A stretch of DNA of 64,000 bases from Siminovitchia fortis (GTDB lineage Bacteria; Bacillota; Bacilli; Bacillales; Bacillaceae_C), in contig NZ_QYTU02000004.1 in NCBI RefSeq assembly GCF_003605365.2, positions 1 through 64,000 of the forward strand, in the 5' to 3' direction. Shown here piece by piece: positions 28,144 through 36,534 of the stretch. Made by a program: the position numbers and the translations under genes. Under the pieces are notes generated by a model, which had not been told where the DNA came from, made no database searches, and saw only the letters and a program-made list of their open reading frames with translations. Every line of letters starts with the position of its first letter. Positions within the stretch are counted from its first letter, which is position 1.

Positions 28144-29172
28144 TTGGCCAACTCAATCGAGCAAAGGAAATCTGAGCATATTCAAATCACTTTGAATGAA
28201 AAGGTTACAGGGGAGTCGATTTCCACAGGATTAGAGTCGTTTACGTTCATCCACAATGCGCTCCCCGAAATCGCTTTTGACGAAATCTCCATTGAAACCA
28301 CATTCCTCGGCTTTGAATGCAAAACGCCGTTTCTCATCAGTTCCATGACGGGCGGGACAGCCCTTGCCGAGACGATTAACCGGAACTTGGCCGCAGCGGC
28401 CGAAGAACGGGGGTGGGTGCTTGCGCTCGGATCCACCCGGGCACTGCTCGACAGCGACGGACATTCCTCCTCTTTCATGATGAGGAAGTACGCACCGAGT
28501 GTCCCTGTTATTGCAAACCTTGGTGCTGTTCAGCTCAATTACGGATACGGTGTCGAAGAATGCAGGAAAATTATCGGGATGACTGAGGCGGATATGCTCG
28601 TCCTTCATTTGAACAGCATCCAAGAAGTGATTCAGGAAAAGGGAGATACGAATTTTAAAGGGTTATTAAAGAAGATTGAACAATTGTGCAGCACGCTGGA
28701 GGTTCCGGTCGGAATCAAGGAAGTTGGATGGGGCATCGATGGCCAGACAGCCAAAAAGTTAGCTGAGGCCGGTGTGGCGTTTATCGACGTGGCCGGAGCT
28801 GGAGGCACATCCTGGAGCCAGGTGGAAAAGTTCCGTGCCAAAGATCCCATCCGGCGGGCTGCCGCGCAAAGCTTCAGCGAATGGGGGATTCCGACGGTGG
28901 AATCGATCAAGCTGGTCCGCGGAGAAATTGGGGACCGTCCGCTGATTGCCAGCGGCGGGATGCAGACGGGGCTGGATGGCGCCAAGACTATCGCGTTGGG
29001 TGCCGACCTGGTCGGATTCGGGCGATCCATTCTGAAAGAAGCGACCCAAAGCCCGGAAGATGTTATTGAAGTAATGAAAATCCGCGAAATGGAACTTCGG
29101 ATGTCGATGTTCGGAATCGGAGCGTCGACAATTCAAGAATTGAAAGGAACTCCCCGCCTGAAAGAACGATGA
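28144..29172 (+). CDS. fni: Type 2 isopentenyl-diphosphate isomerase
   Basis: An FMN/NADPH-dependent isomerase interconverting IPP and DMAPP in the cytoplasm. Family marks are RKSEHIQI near the N-terminus, FLISSMTGGT, ALGSTRALL, VIANLGAVQL, LHLNSIQEVIQEKGDTNF, VGIKEVGWGI, and DVAGAGGTSWSQVE with IASGGMQTGLDGAK for phosphate and FMN binding. About 342 residues. The frame opens at 28120, but the TTG at 28144 fits AAGGCAGG at 28128-28135 and the usual N-terminus best; GTG 28135 and ATG 28123 are alternatives. About 100 bp after the squalene-synthase-like gene. Confidence 0.92.
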   Translation: MANSIEQRKSEHIQITLNEKVTGESISTGLESFTFIHNALPEIAFDEISIETTFLGFECKTPFLISSMTGGTALAETINRNLAAAAEERGWVLALGSTRALLDSDGHSSSFMMRKYAPSVPVIANLGAVQLNYGYGVEECRKIIGMTEADMLVLHLNSIQEVIQEKGDTNFKGLLKKIEQLCSTLEVPVGIKEVGWGIDGQTAKKLAEAGVAFIDVAGAGGTSWSQVEKFRAKDPIRRAAAQSFSEWGIPTVESIKLVRGEIGDRPLIASGGMQTGLDGAKTIALGADLVGFGRSILKEATQSPEDVIEVMKIREMELRMSMFGIGASTIQELKGTPRLKER

Positions 29173-29229
29173 TAGTGGTATGAGGGCCTCGAAAATTGAT
29201 GCATATTGCTCTATTTGGAGGGTTGCAAA

Positions 29230-30825
29230 TTGAATCGCATTTTCATGAACGGAAAATTTTTTACAGCGGATCAGAAAAACAAAGAGGCCAATGCTATGAT
29301 CGTCAGTAATGGAATTGTTACTTGGGTTGGAAAAGAGGAGGATATGCCTCCTGTTCAGGGAGAGAAGTATGATTTGGAAGGTCGCCGCGTACTTCCCGGG
29401 TTCATTGATGCCCATCTTCATCCGTTGCTGCTTGCGGAAACATCGAAGCAGCTTGCATGCACGCCGCCGGGAGTGACATCCATTTCAGGCATGGTTCAAG
29501 CGTTGAAGAAGCGGCTCAAAGGGCAAGGACCTGATTCATGGATAGAAGGCTGGGGGTATGATGAAGGCAAATTGGATGAAGGCAGGGCGCCGAACAGGCA
29601 TGACTTGGACCAGGCGGCCAGTGATATCCCGATTGTTTTGACACGGACATGCACCCATATTCTTACCGTGAACAGCAAAGCTTTGGAAATTGCCGGAATA
29701 ACAAGGGATACGCCAGATCCTCCAGGCGGAAAAATTGATCGTGATAAACTGGGAGAGCCGACAGGTGTACTGCGTGAAAGTGCAGCCGATTTAGTGAAAA
29801 GTAAAATGCCTGTAAAAAGCCTTGAACAAAAGGCCGCATTGCTGGCGGAATACAGTGACACATTTCTTGCCAAGGGTGTTACTGGCATTACAGAGATGAT
29901 GGGAGAGCATAACCCTATCGATTATTATGATTTATATAAAGCTGCAAGGAAAAAAGGGCTGAAGCAAAGGGCGGCCCTCTATTACAATTGGGATGCGTTC
30001 CAGCAGTTTGACCTGCATGAGCCGGCCATTTTTGACAGGGAACAGCCTGTTTATATCGCTGGAATTAAATTATTTGCCGACGGCAGTATTTCCGGCCAGA
30101 CAGCTTGGGTAAACCCCGCATTTCTGGGAGACGGTGAAAATTTCGGGATTTCTACAACCTGTCAAGAGGAGCTGCTGGCAGCAGGGGAAGCGGCAAAAAA
30201 ATACGGTATCCAATTGGCCGTTCACGCAATGGGGGAACAGGCCATTGACCAGGTCGTTGATACGTTTTACAAAAAAGCCGATTGGCTGGATGGGGCCCCA
30301 TCTGTTCGAATCGAACATGTGTCGCTGCCGACGGAGCAGGCACTCCGGCGTGCAGCTGAGTCCGGAATCGCCTTTGTGACCCAGCCCATTTTTTTATATG
30401 CCGAAATAGAAAGCTACCTGAACAATTTAGGTGAAGAACGTTCGAGAAAATCTTACCCGGTCAAAGCCATTCTGGAAAAAGGAATTCAAGTGGCTTTTTC
30501 ATCAGATGCGCCTGCCACTGCATGGGATGATCCCGTGAATCCATTTGTCGGACTGGAAGCGGCCGTGAACAGGAAGGCTTACAACGGGACAGATATTGGA
30601 CAGGAGCAGGGCATTCCGCTTGAAACAGCGGTCGAGCTTTATACGAAAGCGGCACAGGAAGTTACCCGGATTCCTTTCGTTGGCAGGCTTGCTCCGGGAT
30701 ACCATGCTGACTTCATCGTTCTTGAAAAAGATATCTTTAAGGCGGACAAAGCCGAAATTAGCAGCATGAACGTAGAAGAAACGTATATGGGCGGAGAAAT
30801 GGTATATCAGAAGACGAGGGTCTGA
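29230..30825 (+). CDS. Amidohydrolase family protein (YtcJ-like)
   Basis: A 531-residue metal-dependent hydrolase of the amidohydrolase-3 (YtcJ) group. Metal-binding motifs are visible: [11 protein letters not shown] near residue 60, [15 protein letters not shown] in the middle, [21 protein letters not shown], and [13 protein letters not shown] with the catalytic Asp. The start is TTG 29230, 7 bp after GGAGGG; the upstream ATG-like start lacks a site. Substrate unknown. It follows fni by 57 bp and ends at a strong terminator, so these three genes may be one transcript. Confidence 0.85.
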   Translation: MNRIFMNGKFFTADQKNKEANAMIVSNGIVTWVGKEEDMPPVQGEKYDLEGRRVLPGFIDAHLHPLLLAETSKQLACTPPGVTSISGMVQALKKRLKGQGPDSWIEGWGYDEGKLDEGRAPNRHDLDQAASDIPIVLTRTCTHILTVNSKALEIAGITRDTPDPPGGKIDRDKLGEPTGVLRESAADLVKSKMPVKSLEQKAALLAEYSDTFLAKGVTGITEMMGEHNPIDYYDLYKAARKKGLKQRAALYYNWDAFQQFDLHEPAIFDREQPVYIAGIKLFADGSISGQTAWVNPAFLGDGENFGISTTCQEELLAAGEAAKKYGIQLAVHAMGEQAIDQVVDTFYKKADWLDGAPSVRIEHVSLPTEQALRRAAESGIAFVTQPIFLYAEIESYLNNLGEERSRKSYPVKAILEKGIQVAFSSDAPATAWDDPVNPFVGLEAAVNRKAYNGTDIGQEQGIPLETAVELYTKAAQEVTRIPFVGRLAPGYHADFIVLEKDIFKADKAEISSMNVEETYMGGEMVYQKTRV

Positions 30826-30917
30826 AGGGAAAGGGTCCTTGTTGCTGCTGTCATGTAACCAAAAAAATACTTGAGTTCGTGTTATCAAGGCCTAAATCGT
30901 AGAAAGTCAAAAAAATA

Positions 30918-30960
30918 AAGGGCAATACATATTAGTCATGTAAAATATGTATTGCCCTTT
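30918..30960. terminator. Strong bidirectional terminator
   Basis: A 17-bp perfect stem (AAAGGGCAATACATATT with its complement) and a 9-base loop, with an A-run before and a T-rich stretch after. It ends the plus-strand amidohydrolase transcript and the convergent minus-strand thiT transcript. Confidence 0.85.
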
Positions 30961-31090
30961 TATCTTTTGCTCAACAAATCACGCCCGATTGCAGCTTAGT
31001 CAAATCAAAGTTTTTATAGAAAAACTTAGTGAGACATGTGGGAATCGACTGGCTTCCATTGGAACTGATTAAAGCAACTGCACTTATTCT

Positions 31091-31666
31091 TCATTTCACT
31101 TGCAGCAGACGAGGTGCTGTTGTGGTAAGCAATGCAATCACAATAAAGCAAGCTAAGGAAGAGGCAATGCAAGAAGTGCCGTTTGCGATGAGTGAGTAAA
31201 GAAAAGCAGATTGGCCTGGAGGTGCGTACTGCCCCCAGAAAATGATTCCGGCGATGAAGTGCCAAATATATCTTGCAGCGCCGCCAATCAATACAGCACT
31301 TAATAATAACAAGACTAGCATGACTTTTCCTTCAGATTTCAAAACATTTTTTATAGCAGGTGCAAGCAATCCTGCTGCACCAATAAAACTGAATGCAATA
31401 AAATATTCAATTAATCCTTGAAGAGGCGTCAAAATTTGTCCGGCAGCATCCCCTGTTACAATTTGCAGCAGGCCCCACAAAAATCCTGAAGCAAACCCGG
31501 CCTTTATTCCCCAGCGAAGCGACACGATAAAAATGGGTACCATGGAAACTGAAAACTTAATTGCCGGCGTTATTTGAACGGATGGGATCATATCAAGCAT
31601 CATTGCAAATGCCGCAAAAATCGATACCTCCATCAGTGCACGTAATGACATCTTTTCTCTTCCCAT
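31091..31666 (-). CDS. thiT: Thiamine ECF transporter substrate-binding subunit ThiT
   Basis: A 191-residue integral membrane protein with about six helices that binds thiamine for an ECF-type importer; the shared ATPase and T subunits are encoded elsewhere. Family marks are ALMEVSIFAAFAMMLDMIP, ISLRWGIKAG-type loop (VSLRWGIKAGF), GLLQIVTGDA, and RYIWHFIAGIIFWGQYAP, which carries residues known to contact thiamine. The start is ATG 31666 after GGGGG and a T-run; the frame extends to 31705 inside the leader. It is controlled by a TPP riboswitch immediately upstream. Confidence 0.93.
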   Translation of the reverse strand: MGREKMSLRALMEVSIFAAFAMMLDMIPSVQITPAIKFSVSMVPIFIVSLRWGIKAGFASGFLWGLLQIVTGDAAGQILTPLQGLIEYFIAFSFIGAAGLLAPAIKNVLKSEGKVMLVLLLLSAVLIGGAARYIWHFIAGIIFWGQYAPPGQSAFLYSLIANGTSCIASSLACFIVIALLTTTAPRLLQVK

Positions 31667-31710
31667 AAAAAAACCCCCTATGATATGATGACCGACCGTA
31701 ACCATAGGGG
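31667..31710 (-). terminator. Expression-platform hairpin of the thiT riboswitch
   Basis: On the minus strand CCCCTATG pairs with CATAGGGG, followed by seven T, directly before the thiT ATG. The 3' arm also contains the GGGGG ribosome site, so the hairpin can end transcription or hide the site. A second hairpin (AACGGCAAT/ATTGCCGTT, about 31714-31739) lies between it and the aptamer and may act as the alternative fold. Confidence 0.65.
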
Positions 31711-31744
31711 AACAACGGCAATGATAATCTTATTGCCGTTTATA

Positions 31745-31826
31745 TACCATCCCTGCGCTAGCATTATCTAACAGGTTCAAAGGGTCCGGAACGAGTCCGC
31801 TCTCAGCAAAAAGCTCCCCTTGGTAC
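31745..31826 (-). promoter_or_regulatory. TPP riboswitch (THI element)
   Basis: The minus strand shows the conserved aptamer parts in order: AAGGGGAGC, GCTGAGAG, GACCCTTTGAACCTG, GATAATGCTAGCGCAGGGA. It binds thiamine pyrophosphate and switches off the downstream thiT. Confidence 0.95.
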
Positions 31827-31931
31827 GCCGATTCAAATTTCTACCTTTATTGTAGTATATTTTGAATAAAATGCAATCTCTGTTATTGAGAGGAGATTCA
31901 CTCGAACTAGGAATGGAGATAAAGAGGGCCG

Positions 31932-32264
31932 TTATCTGCCATCAGATTTTCTTTTAAACCGGCTCCCGGTATTCATATACACAATGGCAAAAATAACGAT
32001 GATAATAAATAAAATAAGACCCAAAATGAACAGTAACTGGTTTTCCAAAGCTTCACTTAATCCCCACAGCAAGATACTAAAACAAATGCCGTACATTATT
32101 TTGCCCATAAATTTACACAACGCCGTTTCGTCATATTGGGCTTTTTCACTGTCAGACTTCGTATTGTAGCCGGCAATCAAAAATGCGCCTTTCCCTTTTG
32201 ACAGTATGACGGCGAAAATGAGGAATGGAATGAGAATGATAATATTTATAATGAATCCGGTCAT
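31932..32264 (-). CDS. DUF3784 family small membrane protein
   Basis: 110 residues: an N-terminal helix (FIINIIILIPFLIFAVIL), the DUF3784 signature KGKGAFLIAGYNTKSDSEKAQYDETALCKFMG split over the loop, then two more helices and a basic tail. The start is ATG 32264 after AGAGAGG; the frame open to 32351 lacks a site. Function unknown. Confidence 0.8.
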   Translation of the reverse strand: MTGFIINIIILIPFLIFAVILSKGKGAFLIAGYNTKSDSEKAQYDETALCKFMGKIMYGICFSILLWGLSEALENQLLFILGLILFIIIVIFAIVYMNTGSRFKRKSDGR

Positions 32265-32466
32265 AGCAGCAGCCTCTCTCGTATAAATTTCATGCTCCTG
32301 ATTATTATACCAACTGCGGCACAAGGTTTGGCCGATAAAAAAGTAAATCAAAAGAAAACAAAGTTAAATTGGGGTTATTCCAAAGAATAATCATTTTACA
32401 GTTCTTACCTTTTCAAACCTTTGGTATTATTAGAGTAATTAAATTAAAAAATGGGGAGTGGTTTGT

Positions 32467-32730
32467 TTGTTATCCGGTCCAGTTAGTACAGGTAGTATCG
32501 TTGGTGTCGTGATCATTCTTCTAACCTTACTTCTAAATAAAAAGTCAGCAGTTTTAGCAAAAATTCCATCTTATTTAGGTTTATTGGCATCAATCATCAT
32601 ATTCATCATAAGTTTTGAGATTAGAGGTTTTGAAGGTGCCGCATATGGTATTTGTGCGTTTACAATCCTTATTTTTACCATCTTGTCCTTTTATATATCT
32701 ATAAAAATATCAAAAGTAAAAAAACATTAA
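32467..32730 (+). CDS. YesK-like small membrane protein
   Basis: An 87-residue protein with three hydrophobic helices and a Lys-rich end (ISKVKKH), resembling B. subtilis YesK in size and pattern. The TTG at 32467 is 8 bp after GGGGAG; the GTG at 32458 is too close. A terminator follows. Function unknown. Confidence 0.6.
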   Translation: MLSGPVSTGSIVGVVIILLTLLLNKKSAVLAKIPSYLGLLASIIIFIISFEIRGFEGAAYGICAFTILIFTILSFYISIKISKVKKH

Positions 32731-32737
32731 ACTCTAA

Positions 32738-32770
32738 AAATAACCCCTTGATTTATTTTAGGGGCTTTTT
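32738..32770. terminator. Terminator between YesK-like gene and MFS remnant
   Basis: CCCCT and AGGGG pair around an A/T loop and are followed by CTTTTT on the plus strand; an A-run upstream gives a T-run on the minus strand. The stem is short. Confidence 0.5.
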
Positions 32771-32781
32771 AGACAGCCCCC

Positions 32782-33415
32782 TTAAAAACTCTCCACTTCC
32801 TTTACGGCGTCCGCCGCTTTTCCATCTTGTTTATTCGGATTTAAAATCATAAGCAATATAAAGACGCAGCACACGAGCGCACTGGAAATCAAATAAATCG
32901 ATTGATAACCGTTTGCTGCGGTAATGATCCCGAAAATATATGAACCAAGCGCAATTCCGCCATCGAAGAAAGTGTAAAAAGTGGCGGTGGCATACCCGCT
33001 TCGCTCGATACTCGTGGATTGAATGGCAAGCGTCTGCATACTCGGCACTAAAGATCCGTATCCAAGCCCGATCAATGCACCGGCGGTCAAAAATGTGGCG
33101 GCCGAGCTTGTATATGCCAGCATAATCAGCCCGGCGATGAATAAAACCAATCCGGGGTACAGGACGTATTGAGGTCCTTTCAGATCAAACAACCTGCCTG
33201 TGAACGGTCTTGCAAGAAGCATGACAGCGGCAAAGACGAGGAAAAAGGTACTTGTCATGCTCAGCAGATTTTTTCCTTGGGCATAGATGGATAAATAAGA
33301 TAGAATGCTTGCATATGAAAGGCCTGTCAGACAAGCGAGAAAGCCGACAGGTATTGCCTTTTTCTCAAAAAAGTCGAAGAATTGGCAATTAGCAAAAAGT
33401 CCCCTTCGGATAAAG
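32782..33415 (-). pseudogene. MFS transporter, C-terminal half only
   Basis: Six helices of the C-terminal half of a major facilitator protein remain, from about KKAIPVGFLACLTGLSYASI (near 33360) to the stop at 32782. The expected A-motif equivalent is visible as ARPFTGRLFDLKG. The N-terminal half (about 190 residues) is absent and the frame upstream of 33415 does not look like MFS sequence. An ATG at 33258 lies in the middle of the domain and has no ribosome site. Drug- or sugar-efflux parentage cannot be told. Confidence 0.75.
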
Positions 33416-33482
33416 CATATCCAAAGGAGGCAAAAAAAGTGTAACTATTAATAAACGGTACTTTTTTCAAATCACATTTCTC

Positions 33483-34292
33483 TCATTTTTCAAATGCAGT
33501 GGCTATCTTCAGTGCATCCATCGGGTTGGTCACTTGGTCGATGGCGTAGACTACCTGACCGTCCTGCCACAGGATCCGGGTGCTCTTTCCTTCCGCGTCA
33601 AGAAAGGCATGTCCATGCGGTTTTGGAACAGGAAGTGTGTGGTCCTCCAAAAATTGTACGGCATCCCGGGCGAGAGCTGTCCCTTCTTCACCATTATTGG
33701 TAAATGCGTGTGATGAAAGAGCCCAGCGTCCTTCATTCCAGCTTGTCCATACAGAACCGGCACCTGCATCTTGGTAACCCGTTATATGATGCCCCAGGTC
33801 AGTTGGTTGTCCGCCAGTTTCACTGAAATTCTCAAATGCTATTTCCTCATCTGCAGCTTCTTGGCTTTCGTATTTTTTTACTTCTATCCGCGCTATCCGG
33901 TCAGCTGCACCACTGTCATTGACCAGTTCTTCATTATTGATTGGTATCGGCTCATCACTTTGAAAAAAAACAACCGAGTAACGATTTTCATCCGATTTGG
34001 TTGTTGCCGTCAGGTGCTTGCCATTATCCAGGGGCAGTTCATGTGGAAGCTTGATCGTTAAGTTTGTATGGATTTGGTCTTTCACAGCCTCGATGACTTC
34101 TGCTTGTGTCATACTGTGGTTCGAGCTGCTGTCCACCTCGTCTGTAGCTTCTTTGGCCTCACCTTCAACTGCTTTTTCCGTTTGGTTCTGATCAGCGGCA
34201 GGTTTTTTGCCAGGTGTCGTAGCATTATTAGAACAGGCGGCCGCCAGTAAAATAAGAGACAATAGAAGACCGGTTTGCAACGCTTTTTTCAT
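33483..34292 (-). CDS. Lipoprotein of unknown function
   Basis: A 269-residue exported lipoprotein. The signal peptide MKKALQTGLLLSLILLAAAC ends in lipobox LAAAC, then a Lys/Glu-rich linker to about residue 60 and a globular region (TNLTIKLPHELPLDNGKHLTA start). ATG 34292 has an AAGGAGGAG site. No family recognised. Two similar features, the DSSSN linker and a Trp-containing SVWTSWNEGRW block, do not point to a known fold. Confidence 0.75.
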   Translation of the reverse strand: MKKALQTGLLLSLILLAAACSNNATTPGKKPAADQNQTEKAVEGEAKEATDEVDSSSNHSMTQAEVIEAVKDQIHTNLTIKLPHELPLDNGKHLTATTKSDENRYSVVFFQSDEPIPINNEELVNDSGAADRIARIEVKKYESQEAADEEIAFENFSETGGQPTDLGHHITGYQDAGAGSVWTSWNEGRWALSSHAFTNNGEEGTALARDAVQFLEDHTLPVPKPHGHAFLDAEGKSTRILWQDGQVVYAIDQVTNPMDALKIATAFEK

Positions 34293-34442
34293 CAGTGCAC
34301 TCCTCCTTGAAGCCAAGTAAGTACATCTGGTTTACTTTTCCCTTGATGAATGGAATGAAACAACTTCGAGGTATACAGATATTGTTGGGGTAAAGGATAC
34401 TGATGAAAGGAGAGGGTTTGATTTTGGAAGAAATCCATACAA

Positions 34443-34482
34443 AAAACAGACAGCGAGAGTTCAAATCGTCGCTGTCTGTTTT
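34443..34482 (-). terminator. Terminator of the NlpC/P60 gene
   Basis: AAAACAGACAGCGA and its complement form a 14-bp stem around a 12-base loop, with a run of A upstream giving T on the minus strand. It lies 14 bp after the stop. Confidence 0.8.
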
Positions 34483-34496
34483 AATGAAAAAGGGAG

Positions 34497-34964
34497 TTAA
34501 AGTACCCTTTTTGCACCCGCATATTTGGATTTCCAATAATAAGGATCATTGATGGAGGTAATGGATACACCTTTTCCTGCAGAGTGGATAAATTTATTGT
34601 TCCCTATGTAAATTCCGACGTGTGAAATTTTTTTCTTGGAAGTTGTTTTAAAGAATACGAGATCTCCGGATTTCAAGTTCTTTTTGCTGACAGATTTTCC
34701 TTTTTTATATTGCTCAGCTGCCGTTCTTGGAAGCTTGACATTCTTTTTCTTAAAGGTATAGGAAGTGAAGCCTGAACAGTCGAAGCCTTTTGGAGTCGTT
34801 CCGCCATACTTGTATCGGACGCCCAAGTACTTTTTACCTTCTTTCACAATGGCCGATCCTGTTGGTTTGCTTGCTGCACTTGCGGTATTTATAGGTTGAG
34901 TGATCACTGCTGCGAATGTGATAACGGCGAATAAAGAAACCAAAGCTTTTTTTAACATCGTCAT
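34497..34964 (-). CDS. Secreted NlpC/P60 peptidoglycan endopeptidase
   Basis: A 155-residue secreted protein. The signal peptide MTMLKKALVSLFAVITFAAVITQPINTASA is followed directly by a single NlpC/P60 domain. The catalytic Cys is in GFDCSGFTSY, the His in SHVGIYIGNN, and the third polar residue in FIHSAGKG. The enzyme would cut gamma-D-Glu-diamino-acid bonds in murein peptides. It has no LysM or SH3 targeting repeats, which is short for the family. The start is ATG 34964 with GGGGGAAAG upstream. A 417-bp gap follows, up to the next operon. Confidence 0.9.
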   Translation of the reverse strand: MTMLKKALVSLFAVITFAAVITQPINTASAASKPTGSAIVKEGKKYLGVRYKYGGTTPKGFDCSGFTSYTFKKKNVKLPRTAAEQYKKGKSVSKKNLKSGDLVFFKTTSKKKISHVGIYIGNNKFIHSAGKGVSITSINDPYYWKSKYAGAKRVL

Positions 34965-35183
34965 TCTAGCACTTTCCCCCTGAAACTCCAGCATTTTCTT
35001 GTTTATGTTAGATATAGCATAACACGACAAATTGTGACTTTGTTTTTCAGTTATGTAACAAATGTATTACGAATTCGCCGGAATGGAAAAAGCATATATG
35101 GAGGCAAGTCTTGTTAATTTTATTTAGAGTAGGACTATTTACATTAATAATTTAATTCAAGTAGATTATACATTAAAAATATA

Positions 35184-35224
35184 TTGACTATTTGTTAATT
35201 AGTGTTAATATGTTGTTAACAACA
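35184..35224 (+). promoter_or_regulatory. Promoter with palindromic operator upstream of the salvage operon
   Basis: TTGACT at 35184-35189 and TAATAT at 35206-35211 (16-bp spacer) form a likely promoter. A perfect 14-bp palindrome TGTTGTTAACAACA (35211-35224) covers the expected transcription start. It is a good candidate operator for the DeoR-type regulator encoded in the same operon. Confidence 0.5.
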
Positions 35225-35284
35225 AACATTTTATATCAAAAGTATGTGTGCATTTGTGTATGTTTGAAAAGGTTTTGTTGCTTT

Positions 35285-35298
35285 TGGATACGCTTCCA
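35285..35298 (+). promoter_or_regulatory. Possible catabolite-responsive element (cre)
   Basis: TGGATACGCTTCCA matches the cre consensus for CcpA (TGWAARCGYTWNCW-like) at about 11 of 14 positions. It lies downstream of the proposed promoter and 84 bp before the first gene, a position where CcpA acts as a roadblock. Computer scoring is needed. Confidence 0.35.
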
Positions 35299-35381
35299 TG
35301 CAAAAGGGGGTTATTGATAGTCAAAAAGTTTAGTAATTGCTGTGAGGAAAATAAAAAGTATTAATTCAGGGGGTTATCTAG

Positions 35382-36461
35382 TTGAGAAAATGTTTCTTGT
35401 TGTTTTTATTGTTGTTGCTGGTAATAGCAGGCTGCGGGAGTAAAGAAAGTACCCAATCCAAACCAAGAGAAAAAATTGAAGGTGTACCGGAGAGTGTTCA
35501 GGGAGACGTTAAAGTTGCTGTAATCAGGAATCTCCCTTCGGATGACCATACGAAGCAATTTTTAGATGGAGCCAGAAGTGAAGGAGAAGGCTTAGGCTTT
35601 AAAGTAGACACATTTATTTCGGATGGGGATGATGCAAAGTTCCAAAACCTTGTATCACAAGCTATTCAGAAAAATTATGATGGACTTGTTATTTCTCATG
35701 GCAAGGAATCGTATTCATACGATATGATTAAGCCGGCCTTAGATAAGGGAATAAAGGTTGTAACGTTTGATACCGTCGCTGTTAAAAACGGCGAAAAATT
35801 GGAAGGGGTTACATATACTGCCCAAAACGACCATAAATTGGCCGAGCTTAGCCTCGATGAAGTTGCCAGTTACACAAAAGGTGGGGAGCCTGTTAATGTC
35901 ATTAAATTATGGTTTGGAGGATTACCGCCACTTGATAGCAGGGAAGAGATTTATAAAAAATATGAAAAAGAAGGCAAGATTAAAACGTTAGAAACGATTG
36001 GGCCGTCCAATATGCAAAATGTTCAAGGGGATATTGCCTCAGGTGTTAGCTCAATCTTAAGCAAGTATCCGGAAGGAAAAGTGGATGTTATTTGGGGATC
36101 TTGGGATGAAATGGCTAAAGGAGGATTCAAAGCGCTTAAAGATAATAAACGGCCTGATATTAAATTGGTCTCAATTGATATCTCCAATCAGGATATTAAC
36201 ATGATGTTGGAAGAGGGGAGCACATGGGAATCTACAGCAGCTGTTGATCCCTACTTAATCGGTGTAATGAATATGCGTTTGTTAGCAAAGAAGATTGCAG
36301 GTGAAGATACACCGGAAACATATGCGCTTGAACCGAAATTGATTAAAAAAGAAGATTTGTCGTCTGAAACGACGATGGATAGTTTGGCAGAAGTAGTCGA
36401 AGGTTGGGGAGAGTCCGATGATTTCAACGAAGACTGGATGAAAAAGCTCAGAGAAAATTAA
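35382..36461 (+). CDS. Sugar ABC transporter substrate-binding lipoprotein
   Basis: A 359-residue lipoprotein of the ribose/galactose-binding (periplasmic-binding type 1) family. The signal peptide ends LVIAGC. Domain marks are VAVIRNLPSDDHTKQFLDGA, NYDGLVISHG, GIKVVTFDTVA, and the hinge region VDVIWGSWDEMAKGGFKAL. The start is TTG 35382 with GGGGG 8 bp upstream. First gene of an operon with a kinase, isomerase and aldolase, so the ligand is probably 5-deoxyribose, methylthioribose or a related sugar. An attenuator hairpin follows. Confidence 0.88.
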   Translation: MRKCFLLFLLLLLVIAGCGSKESTQSKPREKIEGVPESVQGDVKVAVIRNLPSDDHTKQFLDGARSEGEGLGFKVDTFISDGDDAKFQNLVSQAIQKNYDGLVISHGKESYSYDMIKPALDKGIKVVTFDTVAVKNGEKLEGVTYTAQNDHKLAELSLDEVASYTKGGEPVNVIKLWFGGLPPLDSREEIYKKYEKEGKIKTLETIGPSNMQNVQGDIASGVSSILSKYPEGKVDVIWGSWDEMAKGGFKALKDNKRPDIKLVSIDISNQDINMMLEEGSTWESTAAVDPYLIGVMNMRLLAKKIAGEDTPETYALEPKLIKKEDLSSETTMDSLAEVVEGWGESDDFNEDWMKKLREN

Positions 36462-36467
36462 TCAATG

Positions 36468-36500
36468 GAAAAGGAAGAATGACCAATTCTTCCTTTTCTA
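36468..36500 (+). terminator. Attenuator hairpin after the substrate-binding gene
   Basis: GAAAAGGAAGAAT pairs with ATTCTTCCTTTTC, loop GACCA, followed by a short T-poor stretch. It probably stabilises the upstream message or ends part of the transcripts, giving more binding protein than permease. Confidence 0.55.
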
Positions 36501-36534
36501 CAATCTGGTAATCAAAACTTAAATAGGTGAGCGT

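Noticed and set aside
35100-35381. SAM (S-box) riboswitch before the MtnK/MtnA-like genes
   Set aside because: The conserved S-box segments are absent; only a promoter, palindrome and cre-like site are seen.
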